From NCBI GenBank assembly GCA_013400975.1, contig WBMZ01003286.1, positions 124,001 to 188,000 on the forward strand: a DNA stretch of 64,000 nucleotides, written 5' to 3'. This DNA comes from Atrichornis clamosus. Taxonomy: Eukaryota; Chordata; Aves; Passeriformes; Menuridae. A program made the position numbers and the translations under genes. Every line of letters starts with the position of its first letter. Positions within the stretch are counted from its first letter, which is position 1. Shown here one piece after another: positions 31,166 through 44,969 of this stretch. The notes below the pieces were generated by a model. It ran no database searches. It was not told the DNA's origin and saw nothing but the letters and a program-made list of their open reading frames with translations.

Positions 31166-34100
31166 CCATTTAAAACTTCACCTTGGCTTGGCTGATTTAA
31201 TTTGCTATCAATTTCTCATGTTTTTAGGCATTCCTTTCTTTCCTTTCCCTCTCTCTGTCCATCTAAGCCCTGCCAACCTCGGGGTGTTTTTGCCGTGGTA
31301 GGAGGTGTTTTGCACACCATGGATTTAGCCAGGATGGGTAAGGAAAGCTCCATTTTCCTGAAGGTGAAAGGATGAAGATGTAGCAGTGGGATATAGCAGG
31401 AGCTCTGGAATGTGAGTTTGGGTTGTTAAACCAGGATTTTCTCAGCCATGGTGACTCGAATCCAGCTAATACATGTGTGATCTCATGTCCTCCTTGCCAT
31501 ATCACTGTCATTTCTGGGATCTGCCTGATACAGGAGTGGGAAGCCACGATTCGGGAGATCTGGCTTTTATTTTTCACTCTCCCACATGCCTGCTTTGTAT
31601 GGATTTTGACAAGCTGCTGTTCTTCTCCAGCTGCTGTTCAGTTTATGTACTTTCCACTCCAAATTCCTTGTTCAAATGACATCCCTTCACAAGGCATCTG
31701 CAGGAAGATGGTTTTCATCTTCATAGCCTGCTGCTTCTTCAGGGGTACCGGTTATTATTAATTAAGACATTTTTGAAGGTCTCATAAATAATAACAGCTT
31801 TTCTTGAAAGTATTGTTGCCTTCCTCAAAGGACTCTAAAAGATTAGAGAGGGGGCACTTTATTTTCTAAAAGCCATCCTGTTTGCCACGTCACGTTCATC
31901 TGGATGGTTTATTATAACTTTCAAGCCCCTAATTTAACAAGTTTACTTACTGCTGAAGTAAGCCTTTGAAGTCTGGAATTATCTGTTCACTACGAAAGCA
32001 TGGAACGATCATTTCCATGCCAGCAAAAATTACTGAGTGAAATTGGGTGATAATTTTAGTCTTAATTTGGTTTTCAATCTATGAAAGTTTCTCGATATTT
32101 TTAAATGATGTGAAAGGATCTCCTCTATTCAGTGTTGCCCAAAATAGTCTACTGCAGCAAATTAAAGCATGTGGTGACTTGGCCTTTATGAGAACCCTGT
32201 ATGGCTTTTCTCCTTCTGTAACACCTCTTTGAGGAAGAACTGGATGCCACATAAGCTGGTTGGCAGACCACACCTTCAGAAGGGGCTGGAGCACCATAAA
32301 GAGGTGGAGGGACCTCTGGCATTGCTCCCGAGGCAGATGAAAGGCACAGAGAGAGTTTATGGACCCATCTGCAGGAGGAAGGCACAAAGTTGCCAGTTCA
32401 GTGGAGCTCAGTAGAATTCTTCCTAGTGAGGGTAGATCCAAAGTTAATCGCTTCGAGGTCTGTTGGTATTTTTATCCCTGCATTTATATTTTATGGAACC
32501 ATCTGGTCCCATTAAAGCTTTCAAAGTCAGCTCAGATTGAATTGAGTTTCCTGGGAACTGAGAAGAGGAGGAGTAAGAGTAGGTGAGATGTGGGGATGAA
32601 GGATGTCTCACTACAAACCCAGCACTGATAAACACACTGCCAGGGGGAGAGGGATGGGAGCAATTTTGAGCACAGCATTTAAACCCTGAGTGGTAACAGG
32701 GCTCTGTGCTTTGCATGCCCTGGAGGTACCTGGTTTTCCAGCTGTAACATTCCTGTCCAGTGAAACACCATCAACATCTTCTCCTCTGGGGTTACTCGGA
32801 GAGAAGGAGACCTGGCAACTCTTTGTGAAAGCAGTGGTGACAACTTGAAAAATGACTTCACCAGCAGGCGAGTGCCCTTCCCGGGCAGGAGCTGTGGAGA
32901 GTTGCTCCAGGACATTCGTGTCTCCAGCTGGGTCCCATCAACCACCCCAGCCCGGTGCTGTGCATGAAGTGGTCCAGCCACCTCATCTCCCACCTTTCCT
33001 CCCCTCTCTCATCAGCTTTGCAAAGCTGGGGAGTGAACTGCCGTCAGGAAGGGAGCTGCAGCCCTGGCACGGGAATGCTCCGTGCTCGGGTCGTTGCTCT
33101 TGTGCTCCAGTGGTGCCAGTCCTGACAGCAGAGCAGCTGCGGAGCCATCGAAACTTGGAGCTTTCCCCTTCTCGTTTCAGTGTCTGCTCTCTTGGAGCCT
33201 GACAGTCCCTTCCCCATCCTACATGTTGTCTTTCCAGGGCTATGGCCTGGAAAAACTGGAGCGGAGGGGCATGCATGGAATAATTTGCCTTCTCTTTGAC
33301 AGCACTGGTGGCTTTCCCAGGGCTGGCCCAGCTCACACCGAGCCTCGGTGGCGGTCCTGGAGTGTCTGGCTGGCACACAGGCCTGCTGTGCCCACTTGGG
33401 ATGTGAGTGGTTACTGTGCAAATCATCTGCTTTTCACTGTGTTCCCAACATGTTTGGTGATGGGAAAGGAATTTGTGGGCATTCTGGTTTTTAGGAGTGC
33501 CTCAGGTGTCATGGCAATTTGAGAATAGAAATGTTTTCCTTTCAGCTGCAGACAAAACTGGCTCTTGATGGAGCCGATGGTTCCCTACACATTTGAAAGG
33601 CACAAGCCACCACTTTTATTGATTTCTTCCCGAGAATAACTTGCATTTTGCTCTGTAAATGCTCCTGCAACCCCCTGTGATTTTTTTCCAAGACCCCTAA
33701 CCCGAGTCCATCGCTTGCTGCAGCCCAAGGGTCTCACAGCACCATTAGATGGTAACTCCTTGCTCTCCAAAGGATTGGAAGGAGTGTCTGAAAAGCCCCT
33801 GGAGAAGCAGAAGAAGTTGCTTGCAAGGGAACCTGCTCTTTCTTGGGCAGAGGGAGACTTTTGCAAACCAAGGGCTCCTCTTCTTTGCAGTAAGGGATAT
33901 TTCGTGGTGATAACTTGGCCCAGCTTATCCTGGTCCCTCTTGCCCCCAAGTACCTCAGAGCTGCTGATAATGCCGTGGCTTTGGGACAGCTGCTCTTAAG
34001 CATGTTAGATTTGAGTGAATAATTCATATAAACAATTTATTCATTGAATTCACCAGTCTCAAGCTCGGGGTATGTCTGCTGGGCAAGTTGTTATTTCCTT

Positions 34101-36186
34101 CAATTTATTAGCCGTGGAGTAATATGCCAATATACATTGAAACTTCTGTATTAGAAAACATTTGTAATTCAGAAATCTGGGCTGGCTGGTGAGCTCAAGG
34201 GGACAGATGTGGGATGGAGTCTTCCTCTGGGAGGACTGCCCTGACTTTTTGGGGATAGCATCCTTTGCATGGCTGGAGGTGTGCAAACAGGGGAAGCTCT
34301 GCTGATCCACCCTGCTCTTGCATCCCTGCTCTGTTGGGCGTGCGAAGGGCTCCGGGTTTGGGAGGAAGAGGGGCTAAAGCTGTTAATAGCCTTAAACCAG
34401 TGTGTGCACAGGGCTTTTCATTCACCCTCTGCCTCTCAAAGGCCGGGGGAATTGGAGCTCCTGTTATTATTTAAGTGGCTCTCCAGCTGCTCCTTCTCAT
34501 CCTGTCATCTCCCTGCCTGTCTTTGATTAATGACCGGACCATCCATTCCAGTGCTTCCATCTCTCCTTCACTTAATTCCCTATTTTTCCCCCCTTTCCCC
34601 TCCACTTCTATTTTTTTCCCTCACACAAACTGCTGATCTAAATGTTCAAAATAAATTATGCTGAATAATAGATGAAGGCAGCTGCATAATTTATGGTGCC
34701 ACGGGGTGAGGCGAAGCCCTGTGTGCTCTTCCTCTGCTTCTTGCCCCTGTGCCATCCCATGCCCTTTCTCGGAGCAAGCTGAGGAGGTGGTGGCACCAGG
34801 TTTGCTGGTGGCTGCTCTTCAGATCCCACTTTGAGCCAGAGAAGGGATTTAATATTGCAGGATTACGCACACAGGGGTGTTGTGACCGTGGGAGATGCGA
34901 GGTGCTGATGTTCAGCCCATCAAAGGTCGTCCCTGCCTGCTGGGGCAGAGATAATGGGTTTAATTAGTCACCCCGTGATGTTCCCCTTTCTACTGCCTTT
35001 CTGCAGCGGGATGGTGTTGCTGGAAAAGGCTTTAAAATCATGTGGAAGGGGTGGGTTTCTTGCTTTTGGGGTCTTGCTTTGCCCCAACTGTCAGCATGAG
35101 AAAGTCTTCTGGTGTTAGTTAGTGTGATTCATTCTGGCAAGCTGAGGCAATTTCTCCTGACTTCTATATTATATTCAGAATTTCTCTCCATAAGGATATC
35201 AGATATAATTATAATATGTTCAAATGAAGTACTTCAACCTTATCAAAAATAACATTTTGATAATTTTTCGCTGAAAATGTCAACACAATCAATAGGTTCT
35301 TGCAAATGTTTTCATTTCATTAAACTCAGCAGATTGTTCTGCTGGCATGTTTTAACCCACACTAAATATCCTTTCTTCCATATTGGGATGAACTTAGATA
35401 ATAAGGTTACCTTTACAAAGCCACATGGTGATGAAGTAGAGCTTTTCAGCAGCAGCCCTCCATGTTCCTTATAAAAGGATGAAAGAGTGGCAGAGATGAC
35501 TGAGACAGGGAGGGAAAGAGAAAAGGAGAGACAGAGAGACATCATTTTCCCCTCTCCAAGTTTATTATCCTATCTGTTTGCCTCTGACTCTCTCTGATGT
35601 CTTGTCCATCAGCCGCTACAACCTAATTCTGTAAGAAATAAATACAACTTGAGTAAATTAAGTGAAAAGGCTGCACAGAACCCAATTACTCTCTGTCCCC
35701 CGGACGCTCGGGAACAGAGTTCATTTCCCTGTAATGAACAATGTGGTGAGTGACAGCCTGGCAAAATGAGCCGTGGTTTCATCCAGGGGCAAATATGGGG
35801 ATATGGAGTAGGTAGGGAGGGTTCTGTCTGTGGAGGTGGAGATGTGGGGATGCGGGACCCTTCCCCTGGGAGACTCCAGCTCCTCAGCCAGCTCTGTCTG
35901 GCTTCCCAAGAGAGGTCATCTGTATTGTGGAAACCATTTGTTGCTAAAACTCAGAGCAGCAGAGATGGTTAAAGGTGCCCAAGTGTTTCCTTTCAGAGTC
36001 TCCAGGTTTCATTTGCTTGGAGGTCTCAGTGTTGTGCAGGCAGAACCATCCCCTGCCAGGAGGGAAGTTCAGGAGGACTGTGGCAGGCACGGAGCACTGC
36101 CCTGCAGCCTATGGAAGGAGTTCGGAAAAAAGGTAAAACCAAATGTAGATGGGATCTGTAAAGTGGTGTGGCTGAGGAATTAACCT
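31166..36186. other. Non-coding DNA with AT-rich candidate elements
   Basis: AT-rich complex blocks lie at about 31745-32060, 34010-34160 and 35160-35450 and may be conserved elements. GC-richer parts (32.8-33.4 kb) give overlapping frames on both strands without domains. A 136-base segment at 35997-36132 sits between a good acceptor ('gtttcctttcag') and a donor ('gtaaaacc') and is open in two frames, but its peptide is not recognised. Confidence 0.3.
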
Positions 36187-36275
36187 GGGACACAGCACTC
36201 AGCCCTGCTCTGTCGCAGCCCTGACTGCGTGACCTTCAGCAAATGGCTTTACAGTCTGCCTCTCTCTTCCCCAGC
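36187..36275 (+). mobile_element. MIR-like SINE remnant
   Basis: 'cagccctgctctgtcgcagc', 'ctgactgcgtgaccttcagc' and 'aaatggctttacagtctgcc' correspond to the MIR core ('...CCAGCTCTGCC...TGTGTGACCTTGGGCAAGTC...CTCTGTGCC'). Diverged but in the right order. Confidence 0.5.
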
Positions 36276-37324
36276 AGCACATCATTTTGCTCACTCCTCT
36301 CCTCTGATTGCAGGCAGCTTTGGTAAAAGATTTTGTTCCTCTGTGTGTGTATTGAACTTGGCACAAAAGCTGCTCGTTCCAGCTGTTGCTGTAATACGTG
36401 TGGGGAGCTTTGTGAGGAGAAGGAGAGTGTTGGAGTAGGGCAGGAGGGAGTCTGTGCTGAAACCTCCGCTTGCTTTTTCTCCTGTGTTTGTAGGACTAAA
36501 CCCAAGAGCTTAAGTCAAGCAGAGGTGAAGAGTGTGCATTGGCATTAAGATTTTATAGGGCAGTGGATGGGGTGCCAGACTCAGGGGACAGAGGGATCGA
36601 TGCAGTTGCTGTGACACTGCTGATGCAGAGTTGACAGTGTCTGCTGTTACCAGAAATAAGATGAGGATGAGCGAATTTTGCCTGTTCCCTTTGCCTCTTT
36701 GCATGCACAGACTTTTATACAGCTTCCTGAATGTTCCTCCGGCTCCACAGGGATTATCCAGGATACTGGACTGGAAGGGCTATCGCTCTGCACGGCCCTG
36801 CTGTGTGCTTGTTTTAACTTGGGGCTGCCTGCGGCGAGGCTGAGCCAGCACAGCTTGTTTGCAGGAGCTGTTGTGGTGCATCGAGTAATGACTGCTGGAG
36901 AGAAGGAACTTGCAGTGCTTTATTATGCGTAATATCCAGCCGGTGAAAGACAGCTGCTGCTGCTCTGTGCAGCGTTATACCCCCCTAATCAATATTGGGG
37001 AGGAGGAACTGTTGGGCAACCTGTTCCCTATTATGGGCACTTAAGCAATGCTTGGGTTGACAAAGAACCTTGTACCAACTGCAGGCAGCACATGTTCAAC
37101 ATGCTTCTCATATATCAGGGAGCGATCCAGCCAAAAGCCCAGATGCTCTTGACAGCTAACTTTGGAGAGGAGCTGGTGACAAAGCAGCCTTTTCGACCAG
37201 AGGAGCCTCCTTTTGCTTTGGATACTTGGGGATCAGCTTTGCCTGAGCCTCGAGACTGATGGTGGTGTGCAATTAAGTCACTAAATATCACCCAGGCAGG
37301 GGGACTGGAGTGGTGAGATCTGAT
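36276..37324. other. Non-coding DNA, nothing recognised
   Basis: Short frames only. No retroelement, RNA gene or convincing exon could be identified. Confidence 0.35.
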
Positions 37325-37440
37325 GTCAGGTGTGAAGGACCCGGAGCCAGGACTGCTGGGCTGTTTCTCTGGCGCTGCCACTGATTCATTTTGACTTTGA
37401 GCAAGTCATTTAATCGCTCAGTAATTAATCCTATTCATAC
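37325..37440 (+). mobile_element. MIR-like SINE remnant
   Basis: 'ctctggcgctgccactgatt', 'tttgactttgagcaagtcat' and 'ttaatcgctcagtaatta' match the MIR box order 'GCTCTGCCACTTA...TGTGACCTTGGGCAAGTCACTTAACCTCTC'. This is one of the clearer MIR remnants in the window. Confidence 0.6.
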
Positions 37441-40400
37441 AGCTAAATTGAGTACTGCTAGGTACGTGAGCTCTCGCTGCAGGCACACTGTGGCCATTCA
37501 AAAAAATCACAGCAACACCTAGAATAGAAGAGAAGGTGTTTGATTTCAAAGCGTCCTGGCCTGCCACTTGAATCCTTCTCATCATGTACCTATAAAGGGC
37601 CCATGGCAGATCTCTGAAAGGTTCTACTTCCTTACTGCAGGAAGAAGCGATGCCCACGGGCAGAGCTGGGAAATCCATCACCTACCTCGGCACATAAGTG
37701 TTAATGAAGTTTGCAGGGAGTCTGGAGGGGTGGTACTGGGAAACAGCAGATAAGTCCTGCTATTTTAGCACTGATCTCCTCCCTGACCCGTTGGTTGGAA
37801 GCCGGCACAGCAGCCTCAGGACCTCGGCGCCTGTGCTGAGGTGACCTCCTGCTCTCCCGGTCCGTGCCCCGTTTAACTCGGGAGCTGCTGGAGTCAATCA
37901 GAGCCAAGTGTTTGCAAGCAGGGCCAGTGCCTGGTGCTGAGTGTTTTTATTAGCTCAGTACAAACTGCAGCAGAGCGCTTATTGATTCCCGTGATCCATT
38001 GCCATCAGTAACATCGTTTGTAAACTTTTGGGAAGCGGGAGTGGGAGCAAAGGCTGCTGTATGATCCGAGTTGCTGGCATTCAAATTACCTTTCCTGAGA
38101 GGAGTATTTGCTGTGTAAGGCTTGACTCAGGCTTGGCTGGTGGGTCGGGAAGGGCTTGGAAAGCAGTGAGTGAGTACAAAGAGCTGCAAACTCTGTCTTT
38201 GCCCACAACCCAAGACACGTGGGTTTGCCCAGGGGCTGGAGGCCATGTGCATGCTGCTCAACCTCTGTGTTACAGGGGAAAATGAGAGACCTCTGATGTT
38301 TTTATCTGCCCTGCCTTGAACTGATGCTGTCTGGAGAGGCTTTCTTGTGCTCACGATAAGTAAAGTGAAAGATCTTTGGACCTTTAGCTGCAGGGCTTTG
38401 CTCAAATTCCCCTGTACTTATTCTTGCTCCTGGCAGACCCCTGTAATTGCACTGCATCTCTCTGTATTTATGCAGATATATTATATATCAATCTGCTACC
38501 AAGTGCACCAATTTCTTGACTAAAGCTGCTGTTTGGCAGTCCATTAAAGATGTTTTGTTGACCAGATGTGGCCGCAAAAGGGAAAAGTTCCTCCTTTCTG
38601 GCTGTTGTGGACATGGGCGAGAAACGTGAGTGAGTGGGGCTGGAGATATCTGCGGTTCTGCATGCACACAAAAATGACTTCTGGGAAGCTGGGATAAGCA
38701 TCTTGTTCCTTCAGCTTTTGAAAACGACAGATCTCTATCTCTTAGAGGAGTTTTTTTGCCTAAATAGTGGCAGTAGATGCACTGGGTCCTCTGGGGGAGC
38801 AATGGCCTTACTGCAAAGTCAGGACAGTTTAACTGGAATGTACAAACCCACCCAGGAGTTGGGGTACGTGCTCTGTTTGAATGGGAATTGAATACCCGTG
38901 TTCCCCAGATGGCTCAGAAAGTTCTGCTGTGTATTTTCCACAAGGAGGTTTTACAAAAACGTGGAAAATCACCAGTAAAATGTGTTTTGCCAGAAAAAAA
39001 ACCAGTGAATTTTGGATGACTGGCTTTTAACTTATTAGCAGCTCTGGGATGTTGTGGCCCAACAGAGGATGCAATCATGAAATAAAGCCCCAGTTATCCC
39101 CTTCAGAGGAACTTTTCCCTCCAAAAGAGATGTCAGATTATCCAGTACAATTTAAGAACACATAAATCCATGCGTATATTTTTTTTCTTGCTACATCTGT
39201 AGTAAAACTGTTTAGATGGTGGGACAGTATGTACTTTTAGAGATGTTAAATTGCACTTAGAGGGAGGAGTTAAGAAAAGGAAGAAAGGGAAAGGTGGTAG
39301 CAGAGATACAGCCTGTGAATAAGCTGAGCTGGAGGGAATGATCTGGGCTACTGACTCATCCTTATTAAACACACAGCAACTTTCTGTCCCCAAGGCCACA
39401 CTTGCAGGTCATTTCCATAGTCCTGTCTTCAAATATACTTTCCTCTGCCTCCAATCTCTCCCCTGGTTGGAGGTGCTGATGTCTGGAGGAGTAATTGCTC
39501 CTGGGATAACGCCGGACTCCGAGATGGACTGGGAGCCACCTGACACTGTCTTGCCTCTGGTCCTGCCCTCCATGGGGAAATTTTAAGCGTGTTGGAGTGA
39601 TGGCTTTGCACAAATTCCCAGCTGACGGGATGCATGTTTGGGCTGGCTGGCTGGCTGGTCGGGAATTCATTAGGAACTTTTGTGTTTGCAGCTGTCTCCC
39701 GGATTATATCTTCATTGATCCTGCCTGCCCATGGCCAATGGGAAATATGTGGAAATGATGAAGCTCTTCTGAAGGGGAGTTCATAATCTTGCTCAAACAA
39801 AGCCAGGCCCCCAGAGAGAGGGATGAATGGCCTGTGTGTAGCCTATTTTGAGATGATATGGCTATCACATCTTGTTCCCCTTGTTTTACTGGGATAACAT
39901 TCAATTACCCCTGCCAACAGCAGCTTCCCGTAAGGGTTGTTGAGACAGCTAATTGCTTGCCCCAGTTACTCCAGATGAGAAATACAAGTCAGCAGTGAGT
40001 CTGTGTGGGGCCAAGAGGATCAGTGGGAATGGCACCAGTTTTAGGACTGCACAGGTCCCATAAAGACCTGGAGTCCTGAGGAGGTTGTGGAGCTGGAGGT
40101 CAGCCTGGACCCCAGCTCTGCCATGGCTTTGCTGCTGGGCCACAGGGAATTAACTTCATTTTGTGACAGGGTTTGAGGGAAGGGCCATCGATGCTGGCTG
40201 GGATATCCAGGAGGTGGCAACTCCCCAAGCATTAGCAGAGGGTGGCCCCTCCTGAGTCTCGCTCAGGGGACACGCAGGAGGGTGAGATGGTGACTCGGTG
40301 GATTATTTGGGCTCTGCCGCCCTCCCTGCCAGGGCTGCACAGCCGGTGCAAGTGTCAGCATCTTCTGCAGGGAAGCTTCTCCGCAGCCCTGGCAGAGCTG

Positions 40401-43239
40401 TCAGCAGGTAACAGCTCTCACTTGCTGTTTTGTGCAGCACCCCAGAGAGGTAAAGCCCGAGCAGCCCCTATCGATGCCTGACAGCACCTTCCTGTTTGTA
40501 CTCCCGAGCCAGGAGACAACTTGTGAGACAACCACACTTAGCCCCTGCCAAAGCCGAGTGCCGGAGACGTCCCTGATGTATTTAGAGAAACACTCTGTCT
40601 TGCTGTGTCTGCTTTGGAGAAACCTTACTAATCCTTCCTGAAAAGCCCAAAGGGGGATCCAAAGCAGCTTTTCATTAGCCAGACAAGCCCTACAAGTTCC
40701 CCAGCAAAATACATACAAGGGAGGGGCGCTGCCTCAGGCTGAGTGACGGAGGGAAGGGGAGGGATGTGCTGGGCAGGGAGAGGGGCTGCGAGTGCTGGCA
40801 TCGCACCAGGAAAGGGCTGGGAGCTTTGGAAGAGGCTTGGAGGCTTTAGGGGAAACTGAGAGCTTTGCATTGCATGGAGGGGTGAGAAAAAGTGGGGCTC
40901 CTCCCTGGGACTGTGCCGTGTTTTGGGTATTCCCTGGGTCTGTGAACCTCAGCCAGAGGTACCTGCTCTTATCCCACTGGAGGACGGCTCATTCCTGGAC
41001 TCCCTAATAATGGATAGTCCTCTCTACTGCCTGCAGCCAGGGCTGCCTGGAGTGTTTCTCTAAGCGTGTGCAAACAAGCTATCCCTGACACAGCGCCTTT
41101 ATGGCAGAATAACTCCATCCTTCGGGTTGGGCTGTGCTGTTTCTTGCTGAGGCAGTACAGCTCGTACAGGAACTGCGTGTAAACAAGCCCAGAATGTGTG
41201 GAAAGCACTTATTTCGACTTCCTGCTGCATTAGAGAAGGGGTGGGAGGTTATTTCTCAGTGGGGCTGGCTGATCCAGCATGGATTGGGGTATAGAATCAG
41301 GACCTGGGATGAGTGCAGACTGCAAGGTCACTGACACTGCTGTGCACATATAAATATTCTGCTGCTGCTTTCCCTTGTTCCTGCTGAGTATCCATCCCTG
41401 AGCTCCTGTCTCTGCCTTTCCCTGTCTCTCCCAGCCGACAGAGCCCTGAGCTGCAGCGGGTTAGATCCCACCCGGGATCAGGCTAATTCGTGGTGCTAAC
41501 AGGTTGTCAGCTCTGGGGCTGTAAGAGGATGTGTTTCCCAGGCTGTGGGAGCTAAATCCGGGTGGACGTGACTTGCATGTCCACAATTCCCCTCTTAAGT
41601 TGCAAGTCTTGCAGTAGCTGAGAGTGCTGTGGTGATATCTGCAGGCATGGCAGAAAATCGTTTTCGGTGGTGGAAAGTGACTTTGCTGTATGGATAAAAT
41701 CTTGTGAAATTACTCTGAGCTAAGAACAATTTGTTTCAGTCTCCATCTCCCAAGATACTGATGTTGGAAATGTCCAGATTTGCCAGACCTGCTCTCCGTG
41801 CACCCATTTTAAATGCTGGCTTTGGGTGTTTTTCTGCTGTTTTGCATGGGTGTGTGCTTGTGGCCTCAGGGACAAGAGTTCCGCTAAAGCAGATAAAGGA
41901 CTTTAAATACTAAGCACCTGCTAAGGTGCCAGGAGAATACCTGGGTGAAATTAAATCCCTGCTGAAGAACTGGGTGCATAAGTGTATGTATGTGAGCATA
42001 TATGCAATAGATAGAGATGTATAGGTGTCGTTTTGGTGACACAGTGCAAGTGTTCAGACCTGCTCTTCTCTTGCAGAGGGACTCGCTGAAAGTCCCCGCT
42101 GACACAAGGAGAGGAACTCAAGAGCAATATTAATTTAGATGGCTTTCCCTCCCATTCCACGCCTGTTGTTATGGTGCTGGTGGTGTGTAATAAAAGACCT
42201 TTCAGTGCTGGGGGAAATCAAATAATCTTACGCAAATGTGAAGGCGTCTGGACAGTGATTGTCCTAATGAAATTGGTGATTCAGCTCTGGCTCTGTGTGT
42301 CCCCTTTCCTCGTCTTAAGGTGCTTTTTGCCAGTCTGTGGATTGATAGATTGATGCCTGAGTGCCTTTGTTATCAGGAGCTTGTCATTAAGGGTCTGTGC
42401 ATTGCTTAGAATTGAGGCTAACCTGGGCTTTTCTGGCTGGGGGATATTTTGGAAAAAGATTTATGAATTTTGTGAGATAGACTTAAGTAGTAGATAGCGA
42501 AGGCTTTGGGATGGTAAAAGAGTATTTCTCTTGAAAAATAAGAAAATATTATGAACCTTGACGTTTCTTTCACTCTAGAGGCAGCCTGTGAACTCTTAGA
42601 GCTGGAAAATTACTTGGCGAATGTGCCACAAGGCAGTGTTTCCTATACTCTGTCATGCCTCCTCCTGCCTTACACCCTCTCCAGGCTTGACAGGGCAGAA
42701 AAGACTGTGAGGGAGAGCAAAATGAATCCTCTGGGCTCAGGGAGTTCCAGCTCTCCTTCCTCCCTTTCCATCAGCCCTGCCTGTGTCAGTGTCCTTGGCC
42801 TGGGCAGTGGGAAAGGTCTTGATGCTCTGGGGTTCCCAAGTCCCTCGGTGCCCTGGCAGCTCTGAGCACTGGGATACTGGTCCAGTCGGGTGTACTCGAT
42901 GGTTCCAGTACCAAATACTTCAGGGAAAGGTGCCCAGGACCTGGTATGATCACTTGCCTAGGAAGGGTTTTGCCTGCACATCTCAGTCAGTCAGTGATTG
43001 ACTTGTGTGCCAAAACAGAAGGGTTTAGATCCCCGCCGTGTTTTGATCTCTTCTAATACAACGAGGAGCTTCCTCCTCCATCTCTAATTTCTGTGAAGCC
43101 CTGTTTCTGCTCCTCTGTCAGCGCAGAGCTCAAACCAGCCTTGTCAGAGGCACGGGGGATGAAAAGCCACAGACCTCTCTTGTTAGAGACATGCTTCCCT
43201 GGCTTTCCTGAGGGCTCGGGGACTGCATTACCAACACTC
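37441..43239. other. Non-coding DNA, nothing firmly recognised
   Basis: The stretch holds no clear retroelement. 39642-39659 has a short (ggct)n run. At 40207-40219 'ccaggaggtggca' resembles the CTCF core motif. A 104-codon plus frame at 42551-42865 is preceded by a pyrimidine-rich 'tttctttcactctag', but no donor or domain makes it convincing. Confidence 0.3.
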
Positions 43240-43400
43240 TCAGAGAAGCAAATGCACTTTGTACAAACCATTTAACCTCTCCGTGCCTCTGTTTACCCTT
43301 TTAAAAAGGTGTAATACCCGCAGAGATGCCGTGAGGATCAATTACTGTTTCTGCATTCTGAGATCCCTGGATAAAAGGGTAGAGAATTATCCTTGCCAGT
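43240..43400 (+). mobile_element. MIR SINE remnant
   Basis: 'aaaccatttaacctctccgt', 'gcctctgtttacccttttaa', 'aaggtgtaatacccgcagag' and 'gatgccgtgaggatcaatta' follow the MIR core ('CACTTAACCTCTCTGTGCCTCAGTTT...GGTTGTTGTGAGGATTAAAT') over more than 80 bases. It is the clearest MIR copy here, on the plus strand. Confidence 0.78.
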
Positions 43401-44969
43401 CTGCCTCAAATATTGTTTTCATTAAGATTAACACTCTTCAGTAAACAGAACCGTTAAAGCCGTATTAGGTGTTTAATAAGTAATATGGAGTTGTTATCCA
43501 TCACGGTGTCTTTTCCGAGGGAGCTGCTGGATAATGCACAGTAACAGGGCTGTGGAAGTGAAGCATCCTGCTCTAATTGCTCGCTTGATTAGCAGCACTT
43601 AGGGTTACGTGAGGATGATTGGGTGGACCTCATCAGAATTCCCGGTCTCAAGGGCACAGAAGCAACAGGAGACACGGGAACAACATCAACTTGTTGAGAT
43701 CGTTGAGACTGAGATACAGAAACTCCAATCTGCTGTGCAGCCAGGCTCCTAAATCTGGGGGAGGCAGCTCAGGACAGACAGGGTGATAGGGGGGCAGGCA
43801 GAAGGCTGCAAATCCTGTTAAATCTTGGCAAATCTAAAAAAAATATGATTAAATCAGGTGGTGTGTTTTTCCATTGCCTATAGGCAGTACCTGTGCATCC
43901 TTGGAATGTGGTTATGAAATCAGGGCTGCTTCCCACGGGAGCACTTTGCTCCATCAGAAATGGGGAGTCCAGTGGAGCTGCACTCCCACTCCCCATCCCT
44001 GAACTCTGTGGGAGTGGCAGGGTCCACAAAAGGAAGATTTCCTCATCTGCTGCATCAAGTACTCTTTAAATTTTCTTGCTTTTTAACTGTTTCATGTGCT
44101 CCCAGGCCCTTCCCGGCCAGGACCTCTCAAATCTCCTCCTCACTTTTGGTGACTATCCTTGTAGCCCTGACCATGTGAACAGGTCTCTGTCTCTTCCCAT
44201 ATTTTTGGGTTTTTGTTGCCCAGACTTGGCTGACAGAAGCTTCAGAGCTGAAGAAAAATAGAGTTTTAAAAGCCAACAGCCAGAACTGGGTCCTCAGCTG
44301 GGTCAAGTGCTGTGCTGATTTACACTGGCTGAGGTTCTGGCCCATAATCTTTTGTGCTCCATCATAAATATTACGTTGATTTAAAATGAACAGATCTGTC
44401 TCAAACTTGGCTGAGCCTTCAGTGTAAATAAGGCAACCTTTGGAAGTCCACTTCCATGTTGCCCTTGCTGCGTGTGAGGACACAACTCTGTCTTAATGAT
44501 TTGGTAGTGGAAGGGATTTTCCTTGCCTGCAATTTTGCTCAAATTTGGAGGCATTTCTTTCCAGTGGGCTGGACTGGGAGGCAAGCAGACTCATCCCTTG
44601 GGCTCCTGCCTAGTGCATCCAGATCCTGGTGCTTACGAATGCTGTCTTATTCCCTCACCTCTGGAAAAAGCAGTGCCGGAGCTCGGTGACCAGTTGTGCC
44701 AAGGCATGTTCACGGTTATTGATGGTAAATGCTGGGTGCTGATATTGTCGTGTGCAAGCCTGGAAGTGACAGGGACACTACAGCTGTGACTCCCAGAGTG
44801 CAGGGAGTTATCCGCCTTGGCAGCTCGGACAGCTTTTAGCCGAGACTGACATTTGAATAATATATGTGAAAGCCACTTGAGTTCCTGAGGAATTACCTCA
44901 GTGTGTGAGCGTGCCCTGACCCAGTTAGGGTGCGAAAGGCCTGTGTCTGAATAGTGGGTGGCATTCCCA
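43401..44969. other. Non-coding DNA; candidate conserved block at 43440-43620
   Basis: 43440-43620 is complex and AT-rich, with 'ggtgtttaataagtaatatg' and 'gctctaattgctcgcttgat', and may be conserved. The rest holds only short frames on both strands. Confidence 0.3.

Noticed and set aside
35997..36132. 136-base plus-strand segment between a good acceptor and donor
   Set aside because: Two frames are open and neither looks like a protein; kept only as a weak note.
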